Of a stretch of DNA of 64,000 nucleotides, positions 11,156 to 21,411 are shown piece by piece; the stretch's first letter is position 1; each line of letters begins with the position of its first letter. Origin of the DNA: Clonostachys chloroleuca (taxonomy: Eukaryota > Ascomycota > Sordariomycetes > Hypocreales > Bionectriaceae); NCBI GenBank assembly GCA_037952775.1, contig JBANAY010000003.1, positions 29,450,001-29,514,000 on the forward strand, read 5' to 3'. A model generated the notes under the pieces. The model was not told the DNA's origin. It saw only the letters and a list, made by a program, of their open reading frames with translations, and did no database searches. A program made the position numbers and the translations under genes.

Positions 11156-12896
11156 ATGGCAAAACTCCGCGGTCGGTCCAGCGCTTGCACCACATGCTTG
11201 CGCCGTCGCAAAGGAGTAAGACGCATTGCCCTTCGAGTAAAAGGCCTTTGACTGATTGAGTATGACAACTCCAGTGTGATCAACAACGCCCAGCTTGCAG
11301 CCAGTGCCGCAAAGCATGTATAACGTGCGAGGGCTACCCAGATCGACCTACCCTATCTTTCGTTGATGCAACGAAAACAACCATCAAGCGGGCGAATACT
11401 GTTCATCACCATCGACCGCCTCGCAAGAAGCCCACGGCGTCCCCTGTAAGACATGGTTGGGCCGTGGCTTCCAATGACGCCTTGGCCGTCAAAGCGACTG
11501 AGACGGGGCATGTTGATCTTTTCTGGCGTCAATATTTGCCAAACGGACGAGAGATCCCGTGTGATGTGGCGCATAGTATCACCGGAGGCTGGGTTCACGC
11601 TGTCCAATCCCTTTACAGATCTGAAGACTCAGTATTACGGGGCATCTTGTTGGCACTGGCACTGGCTACCAAGGGGTATTGGGAGGACATGCCGAGTGCT
11701 CGAGAACTCGGGCTGCGTCTGTACAACGACGCCCTGGTAGAGGCATCGACGGTGTTCCGATTGCCCAAGAGAGCTAAAAGCAATAGTTTTTTGGCTGCTG
11801 TCCGTCTATTCACCCTGTATGAGGTATGCTTTATGTTCACGATCCGACAAAGGGATCGTTGCTAAGTTATGCAAATCTAGTCTCATTATGGGGCGCAATT
11901 CAACTCGGAAGGCCCAACCAGCTCAAGTTCTGGTTCACTGGTGCAAGCTGACAATTGGTTGACGCATATCAAGGGGGACATCTCGTTGCTGTTTGCGCGC
12001 TCACCTTCGTCATTTATTGAGGGAGATGCTCACCGACTGTTCGTCGATGGTAGGTTTCACTTGGTAAGTCTGGGACTCTGGCATCCTTTCAGTAGCCAAG
12101 CTGATATCGAGTGCCCAAGATCTTTTCGGCCTTGGCCGCTAGGAAACCCACACCGCTCGCTTCTCCAGACTGGCTGACCATACCATGGGCGAAACATAAT
12201 AAAACATCTAGAGACCTTCTGCTGGATATTTTGGCTTCCCTTACTGAGATCATTAGTGAGACCGATGATTTGAGCCTTTGTCTTTCAGTGGGTATGCTCG
12301 GGATCGATGACAAGTTGAGCAGCATTGCCTCTGCGTGTCAGTCGATTGATAAGAGGCTTGCCGCGTGGGAGATGGAGTTTGCGCCGGAAGCAATAGGCCA
12401 GCTTGCCATCAGGTCGTCGGATCTAGACGCTCACCTGTCCAACGCAACTGCACCAACGCTCACATTTCATGAGCTGGCCGCTACCCATTTGATGACGCTC
12501 TTCTGGGCGACTTGTCTTGCGCTAGCCCAAGTACAACAAGATTTAGCCCAAATACAACAAGACTTCTGCAATATTACGAGAGAAGAAAATACATCACGAA
12601 ACGGATATCTCACGGATGCCCTACCGTGTTTCAAGAATCTCATGGCCACCTTGCCCATACTGTTCGAACCAGCTGTTGGCCTGTACCGCATGCATGTTGC
12701 CTCTGCACCTACACACATTGCCGTTCGTCACTTGCATTATCTTCCCGATGAAGTCGACCGACAAGAAGCACAGGTGATTTTGAGCAAATGCCTTGGTGCG
12801 CCAGGAAGCAAAAACTTGCGAGTGATGGTTAGAAGCCTCTTGCAGAAATGTCCGACAGATGCTAAGCTTGTCTCATTTGTTGAAGGCTTGGAGTAG
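11156..12896 (+). CDS. Zn2Cys6 transcription factor with fungal-specific C-terminal region
   Basis: 520 aa from four exons: 11156-11215, 11275-11823, 11881-12049, 12112-12896; total length is a multiple of three. The first intron splits the zinc cluster. Joined, it reads CTTCLRRRKGCDQQRPAC followed by SQCRKACITC, i.e. C-x2-C-x6-C-x5-C-x2-C-x6-C, a complete binuclear zinc DNA-binding domain at residues about 11-40. The linker is basic (KTTIKRANTVHHHRPPRKKP). The remainder resembles the fungal TF family that begins with FWRQYLPNG and contains SALAARKPTPLASPDWLTIPW. Nuclear activator or repressor. It lies just downstream of the dioxygenase gene and is a candidate local regulator of the FMO/MFS/TauD group (inference). 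Confidence 0.9.
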
Positions 12897-13377
12897 AGTT
12901 GTCTGTTTTGCTCGGACGTTTGCATTTCTGTTTCTCTCACACCAATCACTCAATATAGCACTTGTTTCCTGAACAGCAAGCACGGATTTGCTAGCTATAT
13001 ATGTTGGGCGTATTTCAACGTTTTCTTTTGAAACAAAACCTGTGCTTAAACCCAAGCTAGCATTTAATAATGGCCAACGTGTGTGAGCAAACTTCTCGTC
13101 TCACCTTGAATAAAGACCAATGATTCACTAATTAGGTTGGTTTCATCATGGGAAACTGTTGTCACCCCACCTCACAGCTGAAACTAGAACCAAAACCGTC
13201 TCGCTATATGTCATATCCCCCTCCCCGTGCAAACGAAACGGGCAGCAGTTCTGCTACGTCACGGGCCATGGCCCCCCTATTTCCATAGATCCACCATTAC
13301 TCACCTTCCAATCCGATGAACGACAACACTCCTCCTATAATTTGTACTTTGCCAATCCCAACGACGAGCATTCAGCC

Positions 13378-14151
13378 ATGAGTGAGACGGACAGTGATGA
13401 TCTTGTCGAAACTCCACCGGCCCGGCTTCTTCCACAACCGAGTCATGGACTCTCTTCTTTCAACGAATACAATCAATCCGAGGCTACCAATGTCAATACT
13501 CCGCGAGCGTCTCGGGATCGCTTAGGTTCCGCTCAGGCGAGCAGCGGCAGCAAAAGATCTCGGAACCCCACCATGAATGAATTATGTAGTTCTGGCGTTG
13601 TTGACGACGAGGCTCCTCGGCATGCTCAAGCCGAACAGCATGCTAAGCCAACAAAGAGGCCTCGACGAGACAGCACTCAGCCAGATATCAATATACTCGA
13701 CGTACGAGATCAACGTACAATGACCGCCAAGAATGTTCAAGACAACCTCATCACGATTAGTCAACCGGTTGAGCATTATCTCAACCATCTTCCCGGAGCT
13801 GAGGTCGCGGAGATCCTCTCCCAGGTGGAGAAGTCCAGGCAGACTACACAGTCGCAGCTCGATCTTTTGAAAACACTAAGCCATACTTTCGACAAACGGC
13901 TTATTGATTTGACTAGAGAGGTCCAGTCTGTGATCAGGCAGCAGTCTAGAATGTTGAATGAGATTGATGATCTGAGGAAGGACCTTGAAGAGGTAAAGAC
14001 TGCTCTGCAGGACAAGATAAATGACCTGGAAGAGGAAAAGCTTGTGACGAGAAACCATCTCGAGGAAGTGACCCGGGACTGGATGGATGAGAATATTCTG
14101 AATAGGCAGCCTACCAGTGTCACCATTACCTCTCGGAGACGGAGGGCATGA
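13378..14151 (+). CDS. Hypothetical coiled-coil protein with basic nuclear-type motif
   Basis: 257 aa, intronless. I start it at 13378 (AGCCATGAG, good context, MSETDSDDL). The frame is open upstream to 13159, but that part looks like leader. The N-terminal half is low-complexity and polar, with a KPTKRPRR cluster near residue 93 that could be a nuclear signal. The C-terminal half is a predicted coiled coil: QVEKSRQTTQSQLDLLKTLS, then DLRKDLEEVKTALQDKINDL and following heptads. No family recognised. The next gene downstream (14491) has a similar make-up, with a C-terminal helical segment, and the two may be related or co-evolving. Confidence 0.6.
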   Translation: MSETDSDDLVETPPARLLPQPSHGLSSFNEYNQSEATNVNTPRASRDRLGSAQASSGSKRSRNPTMNELCSSGVVDDEAPRHAQAEQHAKPTKRPRRDSTQPDINILDVRDQRTMTAKNVQDNLITISQPVEHYLNHLPGAEVAEILSQVEKSRQTTQSQLDLLKTLSHTFDKRLIDLTREVQSVIRQQSRMLNEIDDLRKDLEEVKTALQDKINDLEEEKLVTRNHLEEVTRDWMDENILNRQPTSVTITSRRRRA

Positions 14152-14490
14152 AATGAATGCGCGTGTAATGTATGGAAGTAGTTAATTGCATTGTCCTTAT
14201 CAGGCAGGCCACAGAGAAATGAGCCCACAGAATGAATACGCCGAGACCGAGACTCAATTTCCTCATCCAGGCCAAAGTAGAGCTTGAATTTGGGCAAGGT
14301 GATTTCTGGACGCGATGTGCTTGACGCGACTTGACGCGTACACCCCAAATCACGGGGTTACACAGAACCTACATCCAGTCGCCAAGGTCAAAATAAACCT
14401 TCGTCGACCTGCTGTGGATTAAAAAACCACACTGGCGAGACTATTCTTTGAGTAAGGGCGAGCTTTGTTTATTTCCCTGCTCCAGCAACC

Positions 14491-15820
14491 ATGGCCGCTA
14501 CCCCTGCAACCGAGCCCTCTAGAAATACAGCCAAGTCCCACGAATCCATACTTGATAAGTCTATGAGCTTCCTTGGGTAGGATGATGTTGGCGGAGAGCC
14601 TTGCTTCTTTGACGATAGCTACATCACTCGAGCATCTATCCGGCTTCATGGTAAAAGCCCCCTTATGGACTTTACAATCAAGGTCAACAGAAATACGTTC
14701 CTGGTGGTTGTACCGCCCGAGATAATCACATCAAGCCAAGTAGTCAAAGTCTGTACTCATCAGACCCCTCTCGTCCATCAAGGCAGCCCATGGTGCGCCC
14801 TTGTCTTGCAGCTCAAGCAGCCTGTTCGCTGGATCATGAACGGAGAAAGCTTTATCCAGAGCACTGGTGTGGGAGTACTTGAGACGCTCGATGAGGCTCC
14901 CCAGCTTTACAAGCTGGCTTCCCAGACTAACTTTACAATGTACTTTCCACATGCCGTCAAGGGCAGGGTCTCACGGGCGTTCCCCCCGGCTCCCTATCCG
15001 CAACTAAGTGACCATCTAATCGCAGCCCCCGGCAAGGAACTCTGGGGTAACCATGCCCTTACTCTGTCGAGTGGCCGGTGGTGGTTCAATGAGAACGTGG
15101 AACCGCTTCCATCCTATACACCGCCCCCCCCCCCCCCTTCCGAGGCCATACAAGCTAGGTGCGATTGGCTTACATCCCATCTCCAATATTTGCCGCCGTT
15201 CCTTCTCTTCCTCCCTTTTCTTGCTAACGATGCTGGCTAGTTTCCCCCAACTGTCGAGGAAATGACGGCGCCAAGCCACGAACGAACCCGATGAGGATGG
15301 TGAAGATGATGGAGAACATCTCTGTAGAGCTGTGCCTAGCTCTGACACCATGAGTGCGCCCGAGATTGAACTTGCAGGATATGGGAAGATGGTAGATGAC
15401 ATCGCTAAACGGGTGAAAGATCAGATTGCCCAGGAGGTTGAGCGTCTCGCCGACAACTGTCTCAATACTGCCATTAAGGAGATTTCTCAATTTTACCAAC
15501 AGCAGACTGATGTAAATGCAGCGATGGAGAACTCGAGATGGCTCTTCGGGCGAACAACGGAGTATGCTGATAAAGTGAAGTCGGAAATGGGGGCGGTAAT
15601 GTATGACTTTGAGAAGGAGATGAAGACCATAATGCAGGGGTTTGAGGAGGAACAGCGGGTCTCTATTGATGGCTTGGAGACTAAGCTTGAGGCACACCAG
15701 ACTGGAAAGCTTAAGGAAATGCTGGGCCGAGTTTTACAGACAGTTCTTGATGGAGGCAAGTGCACAGTCGTTTTTACATTTCCCGACGAGACAGGCCCAC
15801 CTAGAGAAGCTGCTACATAG
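14491..15820 (+). pseudogene. Disrupted hypothetical gene with helical C-terminus (two in-frame stops)
   Basis: The model starts ATGGCC at 14491 (MAATPATEPSRNTAKSHES). It reads in one frame through RASIRLHGKSPLMDFTIKV and NTFLVVVPPEIITSSQ to a Pro run encoded by C14 (15124-15137). An 82-nt intron follows (15159-15240; GTGCGA donor, GCTAAC branch, CTAG acceptor). The exon after it keeps the frame to 15820 (ELAGYGKMVDDIAKRVKDQI, QQTDVNAAMENSRWLFGRTT), a helical, coiled-coil-like region. Two codons break it: TAG at 14578-14580 and TGA at 15263-15265. Everything else stays in frame over about 1.2 kb, so decay looks recent. Alternatively two shorter genes are expressed from internal ATGs (14665 and 15350). 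No known family. Confidence 0.45.
15124..15137 (+). repeat. C14 homopolymer inside a reading frame
   Basis: Fourteen consecutive C in the disrupted gene at 14491-15820, coding a short proline run in the model frame. Length changes here would shift the frame, so this site is prone to slippage and to sequencing error. Confidence 0.9.
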
Positions 15821-15949
15821 AGAATTGCCGATGAAAATATCATGCTTGGATGCGCGTCTTTTATTACTGACTAGGTGATACTTACTTGAACTTGCAGTCA
15901 TTTGGCGAGTAATTATGCTGCGCCTCTTGGCAATTGAAGTTGGCTTGGC

Positions 15950-16620
15950 CTACCGTTGATGCTGGTGGGTATCACGTGATAGCGTGTCGGACAAGCGCGT
16001 TAGAGAGTCGTGACGTCAATACCCCCGCCACGCGACGCGCCGCGTTTCTTATACTTTCACTTCGCTGCTTCGCTGCAAGAAAAAAAAATACCTTCTTCCT
16101 CCACCAACATCATCATCATCATCATCCCCATTTCAGCATTTGACCTTACAGTCATCCTGCCTTACTATATCAACTCCCCATCTTCCCATTAAGGTCAGCT
16201 CTGGATAACGCCGGTTTTCTATCCCGCGGGTACGTTGCTTCCCTCTCATGCTGTAGCATTCGCGGACCAACCCGGTGTAAAATTCCATGACACTACTTCT
16301 GGCGTACGCCCCAGAAAAGGCATGGGGGTTGTTCTTCCGACGGTGTGTACGGAGAGTAGCTTCGAGTTCTGCTCGTTCGCACGATGAGAATCGGTTTCCC
16401 GCTTGTCTCTGCCTCCCTTCCCCTTGTCCTTCTTTATTCCCCTCTCGAGCCAAGGCTGCTTATGAAACAAAGCCTGGGTGGGTGGGATCTTGCTCAATGC
16501 AAGGGCTTTCACTCGTTTCATCTTTTTTTCTTTTTCTTCCATTATTTCCCCGGTTTGCTTCTCGTTTCTTCTGCGTTACCTTGCATTGTGATTTCTGACG
16601 ACTGACTGTAGTAACGCGAT
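15950..16620 (+). promoter_or_regulatory. Promoter and pyrimidine-rich leader without a recognisable gene body
   Basis: Holds a perfect palindrome TATCACGTGATA (15970-15981; E-box, bHLH type) and a CRE site TGACGTCA (16011-16018). Then come an A9 tract, pyrimidine-rich CTTCTTCCTCCACC, a (CAT)n microsatellite (about 16108-16126) and a long CT-rich stretch (16500-16570). The stretch ends in an intron-like branch/acceptor, CTGACTGTAG at about 16610. This is the architecture of a strong fungal promoter, 5' leader and leader intron. The frame that follows (about 16620-16929; Ser/Pro-rich, ending ATCELCHKEITSLL) stops early, and beyond it lies a decayed C2H2 gene. It looks like the front of a gene whose body was lost (inference). 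Confidence 0.4.
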
Positions 16621-17289
16621 TGAACTCGACTCCTCCAACTTCATGCTCGTGCTCTGCCCAAATCATCGAACAATCATCCTTCAAGCCCAACCTCCACCGC
16701 TCAGTTTGATTGCCAGACAAAAGAAGCCATCACGTCGTCCTCCCAAACCACCTCTCTTCCGTCCCGATCGCAATACAACCCGTCGCTGCCAAGCTTGGCC
16801 CAACGCATCGAGTTACCACGCAGACGAGCTGGCACTCAAGATTTGACCTCGCTCCCCACTTCTCCCGCAACGTGCGAGCTATGTCACAAAGAGATAACCT
16901 CGTTGCTATCTCCCCCACCAGATGGCGATTGAGGCAACCCAGTGAGCTCTTTCGTTAACTTCTGACGAAGCATATCAGGTTGAGGCGAGAGTCAGCATGG
17001 GTGAAGTTTTTGGAAGCCAACATTGCGAGTAAGATGTTAGAAGGGCGCCCCCGGCCATCTGATTTATCCTATAGACGATCGAGAGTTGCTCTAAGCAAGT
17101 AAGCCCACGGCACAGACTTTTGTCTCCCTGTTGTATGTAGTTCGTGCCCCAAAGTTCCAACGTAAGACTTAGATCAACAAGTAGTGCCGCGTAGTGCCTG
17201 AACTACCTTATGCAGTCGGTCGTGTCGTAGTCAAGGATACTCTTTTCCTCTAACACATTTGCGCTTAACTTGACCCGTCTTACCCTAGC

Positions 17290-18079
17290 CAAGCGCCATA
17301 GTGACAACTGGAGTTCTTCAAGGATACTCCTTTCTACGATCAACTGGAACAGGCAGTAGCCTTAACCAAACAGCATCTAGGACAGCATATACAGCCTGAG
17401 AAACTTGTTTTACATCTCTATGACATTGTCGGTAAGGTTCGCAAGGTCTTTGAGCAAACTTGTTTAAGCGTAACCGAAGAAAAGATTTGGCTCGGAATTG
17501 AGGGAAAATACGAATAAAGAACACCTCTTTAAATGCGAAAGATTCAATTGCCAACTTTTCACGGTCGGTTTCTCCACAAGAGATATACAAAAGGAGCATC
17601 TAATGCAACATGCACGGCCGTTTCGCTGCGCTGACGTAAACTGCATTGGCTTTGCAGTGGGGTTTCCAACAGCCGTCTCGAGAGATGCACATATACAACA
17701 AGTGCATTCAATAGAACACCGAGCGGACAGAGAGTTTCCAACTTTGGAAGACATACAAAGAAGTATCCACGGCCAATCCAACCAAGTTGCGCCAGGCGAA
17801 AATATCATTAATCCACATACTTGGGAGATGACAAGCGAGGACGAAGAAGTGGTAGAGGCGGACCGCCCGAGACCGCGTCGGAAAAGGCCTCGGCAGACAG
17901 AATTCAATTGCCCGCATAGCGGTAAAAGATTTCCCAAGAAATACAGCATGGAGTCGCATGCTGTAACGCACGATACAGAACGAAGATTTGCATATGGGCA
18001 TTGTGACAAACGCTTTGCTACTATCAGAGATGTATGGCTACCGCTCTACCTAAACATGACCTCGGCATTAATAGTGTAA
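17290..18079 (+). pseudogene. Degenerate fungal C2H2 zinc-finger protein remnant
   Basis: Two overlapping frames give one family in order. First comes a helical block (FYDQLEQAVALTKQHLGQHI, LYDIVGKVRKVFEQTC) ending at a stop near 17515. In the next frame come zinc-finger-like blocks HLFKCERFNCQLFTVGF and RPFRCADVNCIGFAVGFPT, an acidic/basic linker with RPRPRRKRPRQ, then FNCPHSGKRFPKKYSMESH and RRFAYGHCDKRFATIRD. The last two fingers have lost zinc ligands (CPHS for CPxC, FAYGHC for FACGHC). The terminal finger runs into unrelated sequence and a stop at 18079. One frameshift plus ligand losses mark it as a relic of a fungus-specific C2H2 family often seen as partial copies. Confidence 0.55.
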
Positions 18080-18520
18080 ACCTCATCCATGATGGCAATG
18101 CTTGTGCATCTTCTGAATGGCAAGGCTCGATATTCTAGCATAATGCATCGGGTCGACTGGGCTTGGTGTGGTGGTGTGGCCGTAATCTCACTGCACTGGT
18201 TAGTGTTCCATATCCTGACACATTCTTGCATTTCATCTGACTCATTCAATTTAACATCTGCATGATGACTACCCTTTAAGGCAATCCAGATCCAATAGAT
18301 TTTGCAAAGTTTATATGTGGCGTTGATGTATAGTAATGCTTCTTGATTATCAAGACTAAAATGTTAAGCATATTGGGTGTATTTAATGTTTCAACCTAGC
18401 CTCTGAGGTGAAACTCCTCTTCGACTTACATTACCTTACGTCCGATTAGTAGTTTGGACTACATCTTCAACCTTCACGAATTTGCTTGCAAGTCAACAGG
18501 TATAATCAGAGGTATTACGA

Positions 18521-19110
18521 ATGGATTCTCTCAAGGTGCCATTCGAGGATGATCAAATCAGCCCAGAACATCGAAAACGCAATGCCGTGGTTGACGTCCC
18601 ACAAAATGGTGTCAATATTAGCTGGTTCGGCTCATACACGAAGGACTCGACAACACTCGTGGTCAAAACAAGGACCATTACCTGAAAGATATAAATGCCT
18701 CGATCGAAGAACTCATAAAAGGATTACATTGTGGATCTTACGGATCGGTGGTGGAGATATGGGGGCATTATTGGCAGTATCGAGAAGCGACCGGCGAGTT
18801 GCTCTGGAGATTGAAGATAATTTGGGGCAAGTATCCGACCCGCCTTCTTATAGACGACACAAAGGGAACTAACAAGGGAATAGATGCCGATGTCCCGGAC
18901 ATGATAAAGGAAATCCCTCCTCATTTTGGTTACGAGATCTACCTCAATGGCCAAAGAGTGGCTGGGCCAGGCCATGTCTACTTTATAAAACGTCAAACGC
19001 TCTGTACTCGCGACGGGAACAGAATGCATGAAAAACCATTGGCCTCGCCGAGGGTGCTTTGCAGCAGACATCATATGATAATCGAGGTACATGCCTTGAC
19101 CGCGCCGTAA
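18521..19110 (+). pseudogene. Unrecognised ORF pair, probably one gene broken by a frame change
   Basis: ATG at 18521 opens MDSLKVPFEDDQISPEHRKR and runs through NISWFGSYTKDS to a stop near 18686. In another frame, overlapping it, HYLKDINASIEELIKGLHCG, WGHYWQYREATGELLWRLK and EIYLNGQRVAGPGHVYFIKR continue to 19110. The two parts look like one protein of about 190 aa with a one-base change between about 18600 and 18690. No GT..AG intron joins them cleanly. No family recognised. Low confidence that it was ever a gene. Confidence 0.25.
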
Positions 19111-19802
19111 GGCGATGGGCTCTAGGCGAGGACAGTGCCATGGCTGCATATGGTGGTGGGCAAGGATATAGCAATATGATTCGACATGAACCGTATAGCT
19201 GGACTATCTACCCCTGCCCATCGTTTGGTAGGGAACGGTGTAGTTCCAGCAGCCCCCCCAGTTTGTCAGATAAAGGGCCAAGGGTTTGACCACGTTTGGC
19301 TTGACTAAACGGTTAATATCATGTCGTTTGAATGCATGGTCTTCGCTGTGTTTGATAGCCTAAGCAGGTTTGATGGGCAAAAAATCATTATTATAGCTAT
19401 CTACGATTCAAGCCCTGCTCCTTTCTACCTCCTTATCTCTCGCCAGAGACTGACGAAGTTCAGAAAAGAGGTTGTGGGTATTCGAAAATACTTTGTTATG
19501 GGGGAATTCTGTTTTAGAATATAGTTGCAGTATACCGGACTTTGATGTGACTGTCGTGCATTTCAATCTCTCAGCAAAGGAAACGATAAGAGTTTATCAA
19601 TCGCTGAAAATCAAGAACTAGCGAGTGGTCAACCAAGTCCATTTCCTTTTCCTCACTGCTCCACTGAATATGTCTGGTTTTGATGCCTTTAGATAGCATA
19701 CAACGCAAGAATTATTAGTGTGAAGATGAGGACAATAGAGGGTTATAACCGGTATGCGGTTTCTTCCAACGCCCTCTCTGGCGAGTTGAGTTAAAAGAGA
19801 AG

Positions 19803-21411
19803 TCAAGCGGTTGTACACCGCTTGAAGACCTGCCCCTTCGCCTCCGTATCGTCGAACCTCCATCGCAACAAGCCCACGGCCTTCCCTTCCACAATAAATT
19901 CAACTTTGTAGAAACCAAACGGTCTGCACCATTGACCACGGCTCAGTCTGGTCAAATGTCTCGTTAAAGACAAACGTGTCATAGTGGTAGTGATGGAGCG
20001 TATACTTTTCGTCATCTAGCCCTTGAAATTTGACACTAAGGCCTTCTTGGTGTTCAGATATATGAAGTGTTATCTCAAGACAAAACGTCTCGGTTTTGTG
20101 CCAGAAAACACCAGTATATTGCTCAAGGTTTGAAGGTGGTGGACTTGGTTTTCTCTCCTTATCCAAAGCTTTCTGTACTCGATCCATGGTGGAACGCCCG
20201 TTCGAAGCTGCCGTCGTAGCATATTTTGTGAATGGGGTCACAATCGTCCCTTCAAGAAGAGCTTCGAGCAGAACCTGTGCACCCCAGTCGGCGGCGTCAC
20301 AATGCCCGAGGGCATTTCCCAGCGCAATCACACCAGTATCTATTTCTGGAAGGAGATAGATGGTGGAAGAGCATCCTATATTATTTCCATTGTGATGCAG
20401 CACGAGTAGCCCATTGTTGGTTGTGCCAATAACAGGCCATGTATCCAACAAGCCAGCATTTCCGCTGACAAGGTTGATGTTGTTGGGTAGCTGAGCACGT
20501 GCCCACCCCATAGCATAGGACCTTTCCCGAAGAGATCGGGGAGAGCTACGAAGAGGAATGACTGCCTCAAAAATAGCGGCAACATGATCAGAGGAAAGAC
20601 CCAGCTCCTGAAAGCCCGGCCCTCTCAACAGAAAACAATAAAAGCGCACGAGGTCGCGGACGCAACTTCGAATGGAGCCAGCTGCGAAGGTGACTGTGTC
20701 ACTAGATATGCGAGGGGTTGGAACTTGCCGATACTGGCCATTGGAATAAGGCATATAAGCTAACGAAGTATTTTCATCATCATCAGGCGGGAGGCTAGTG
20801 AACGTCCTGCTCATGTTTAACGGTTCAAAAATGTGTTTTTGAAGGAAGTCTCCAAAACCTATGCCTGACGCATGCTCAATAACGCACCCGAGAGCATGGT
20901 ATCCGAAGTTGTTGTAGAGGAATTCTTGGCGGGGAGGGCTGCTTGGATCAAGGGATGCGAAGATCTCTAAGCCTTGAGATTTGGTGACAAGGAGCCGGTT
21001 GTCAGATCCGATGAACAACGCGTCCGACCTGCAAAGACCACTGCGATGGCTGAGCAAGTCTCGCAGTGTGAATGCGCCATTATCTCTTCCGCGTAAGTGA
21101 TGGAGGTGAGTGTCAATGCGGTCGTCCCAGGATACCTTCCCATCTGCAACGAGGCAGGCAACAGCCACAGCCGTGAAGCCTTTGCACAGTGAGCCGATGT
21201 TGAAGACGGTGTCTAGGTCTGGACGGAGGCCTTGGTTCTCATCTCGATCGCGAGGCCTGGAGTCCCAGAGATGTTGCAAATTCCGTCGATTATGGCTTTG
21301 GCTTGGCGAATCGCATCCCTGTTCGACGCCATTTGAGGTTTTTCCCTCGGGATTGCAAGCTGAGTCATTTTCAACTTGGACCAGTGCTGACACGAAGCCT
21401 GAGATAGTCAC
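19803..21411 (-). CDS. Serine beta-lactamase-like hydrolase/transesterase (S12/class C fold), C-terminal frameshift
   Basis: Single exon; the open frame is 503 aa (19900-21411). The SxxK nucleophile/base motif is FNIGSLCKGFTAVAVA near residue 93. The Tyr motif is FLYNNFGYHALGCVIE, and a HxG-type loop LHHNGNN occupies the third motif position. These define the penicillin-recognising serine hydrolase fold; fungal members act as esterases, acyltransferases or peptidases rather than true beta-lactamases. After EPWSMVQTVWF the frame hits a stop. The typical C-terminal strand pair (YKVEFIVEGKAVGLLRWRF to FKRCTTA) follows one frame over, down to 19803. Removing one T from the short run (+ strand AAA, 19912-19914) rejoins them. 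No signal peptide evident. Confidence 0.85.

Noticed and set aside
16108..16126. His-rich peptide encoded by the (CAT)n tract
   Set aside because: It is a simple trinucleotide microsatellite in a probable 5' leader, not a coding signal.
16287..16605. Overlapping plus and minus ORFs around 16250-16720
   Set aside because: They lie in a CT-rich leader-like region; hydrophobic or poly-Phe stretches come from the pyrimidine tract.
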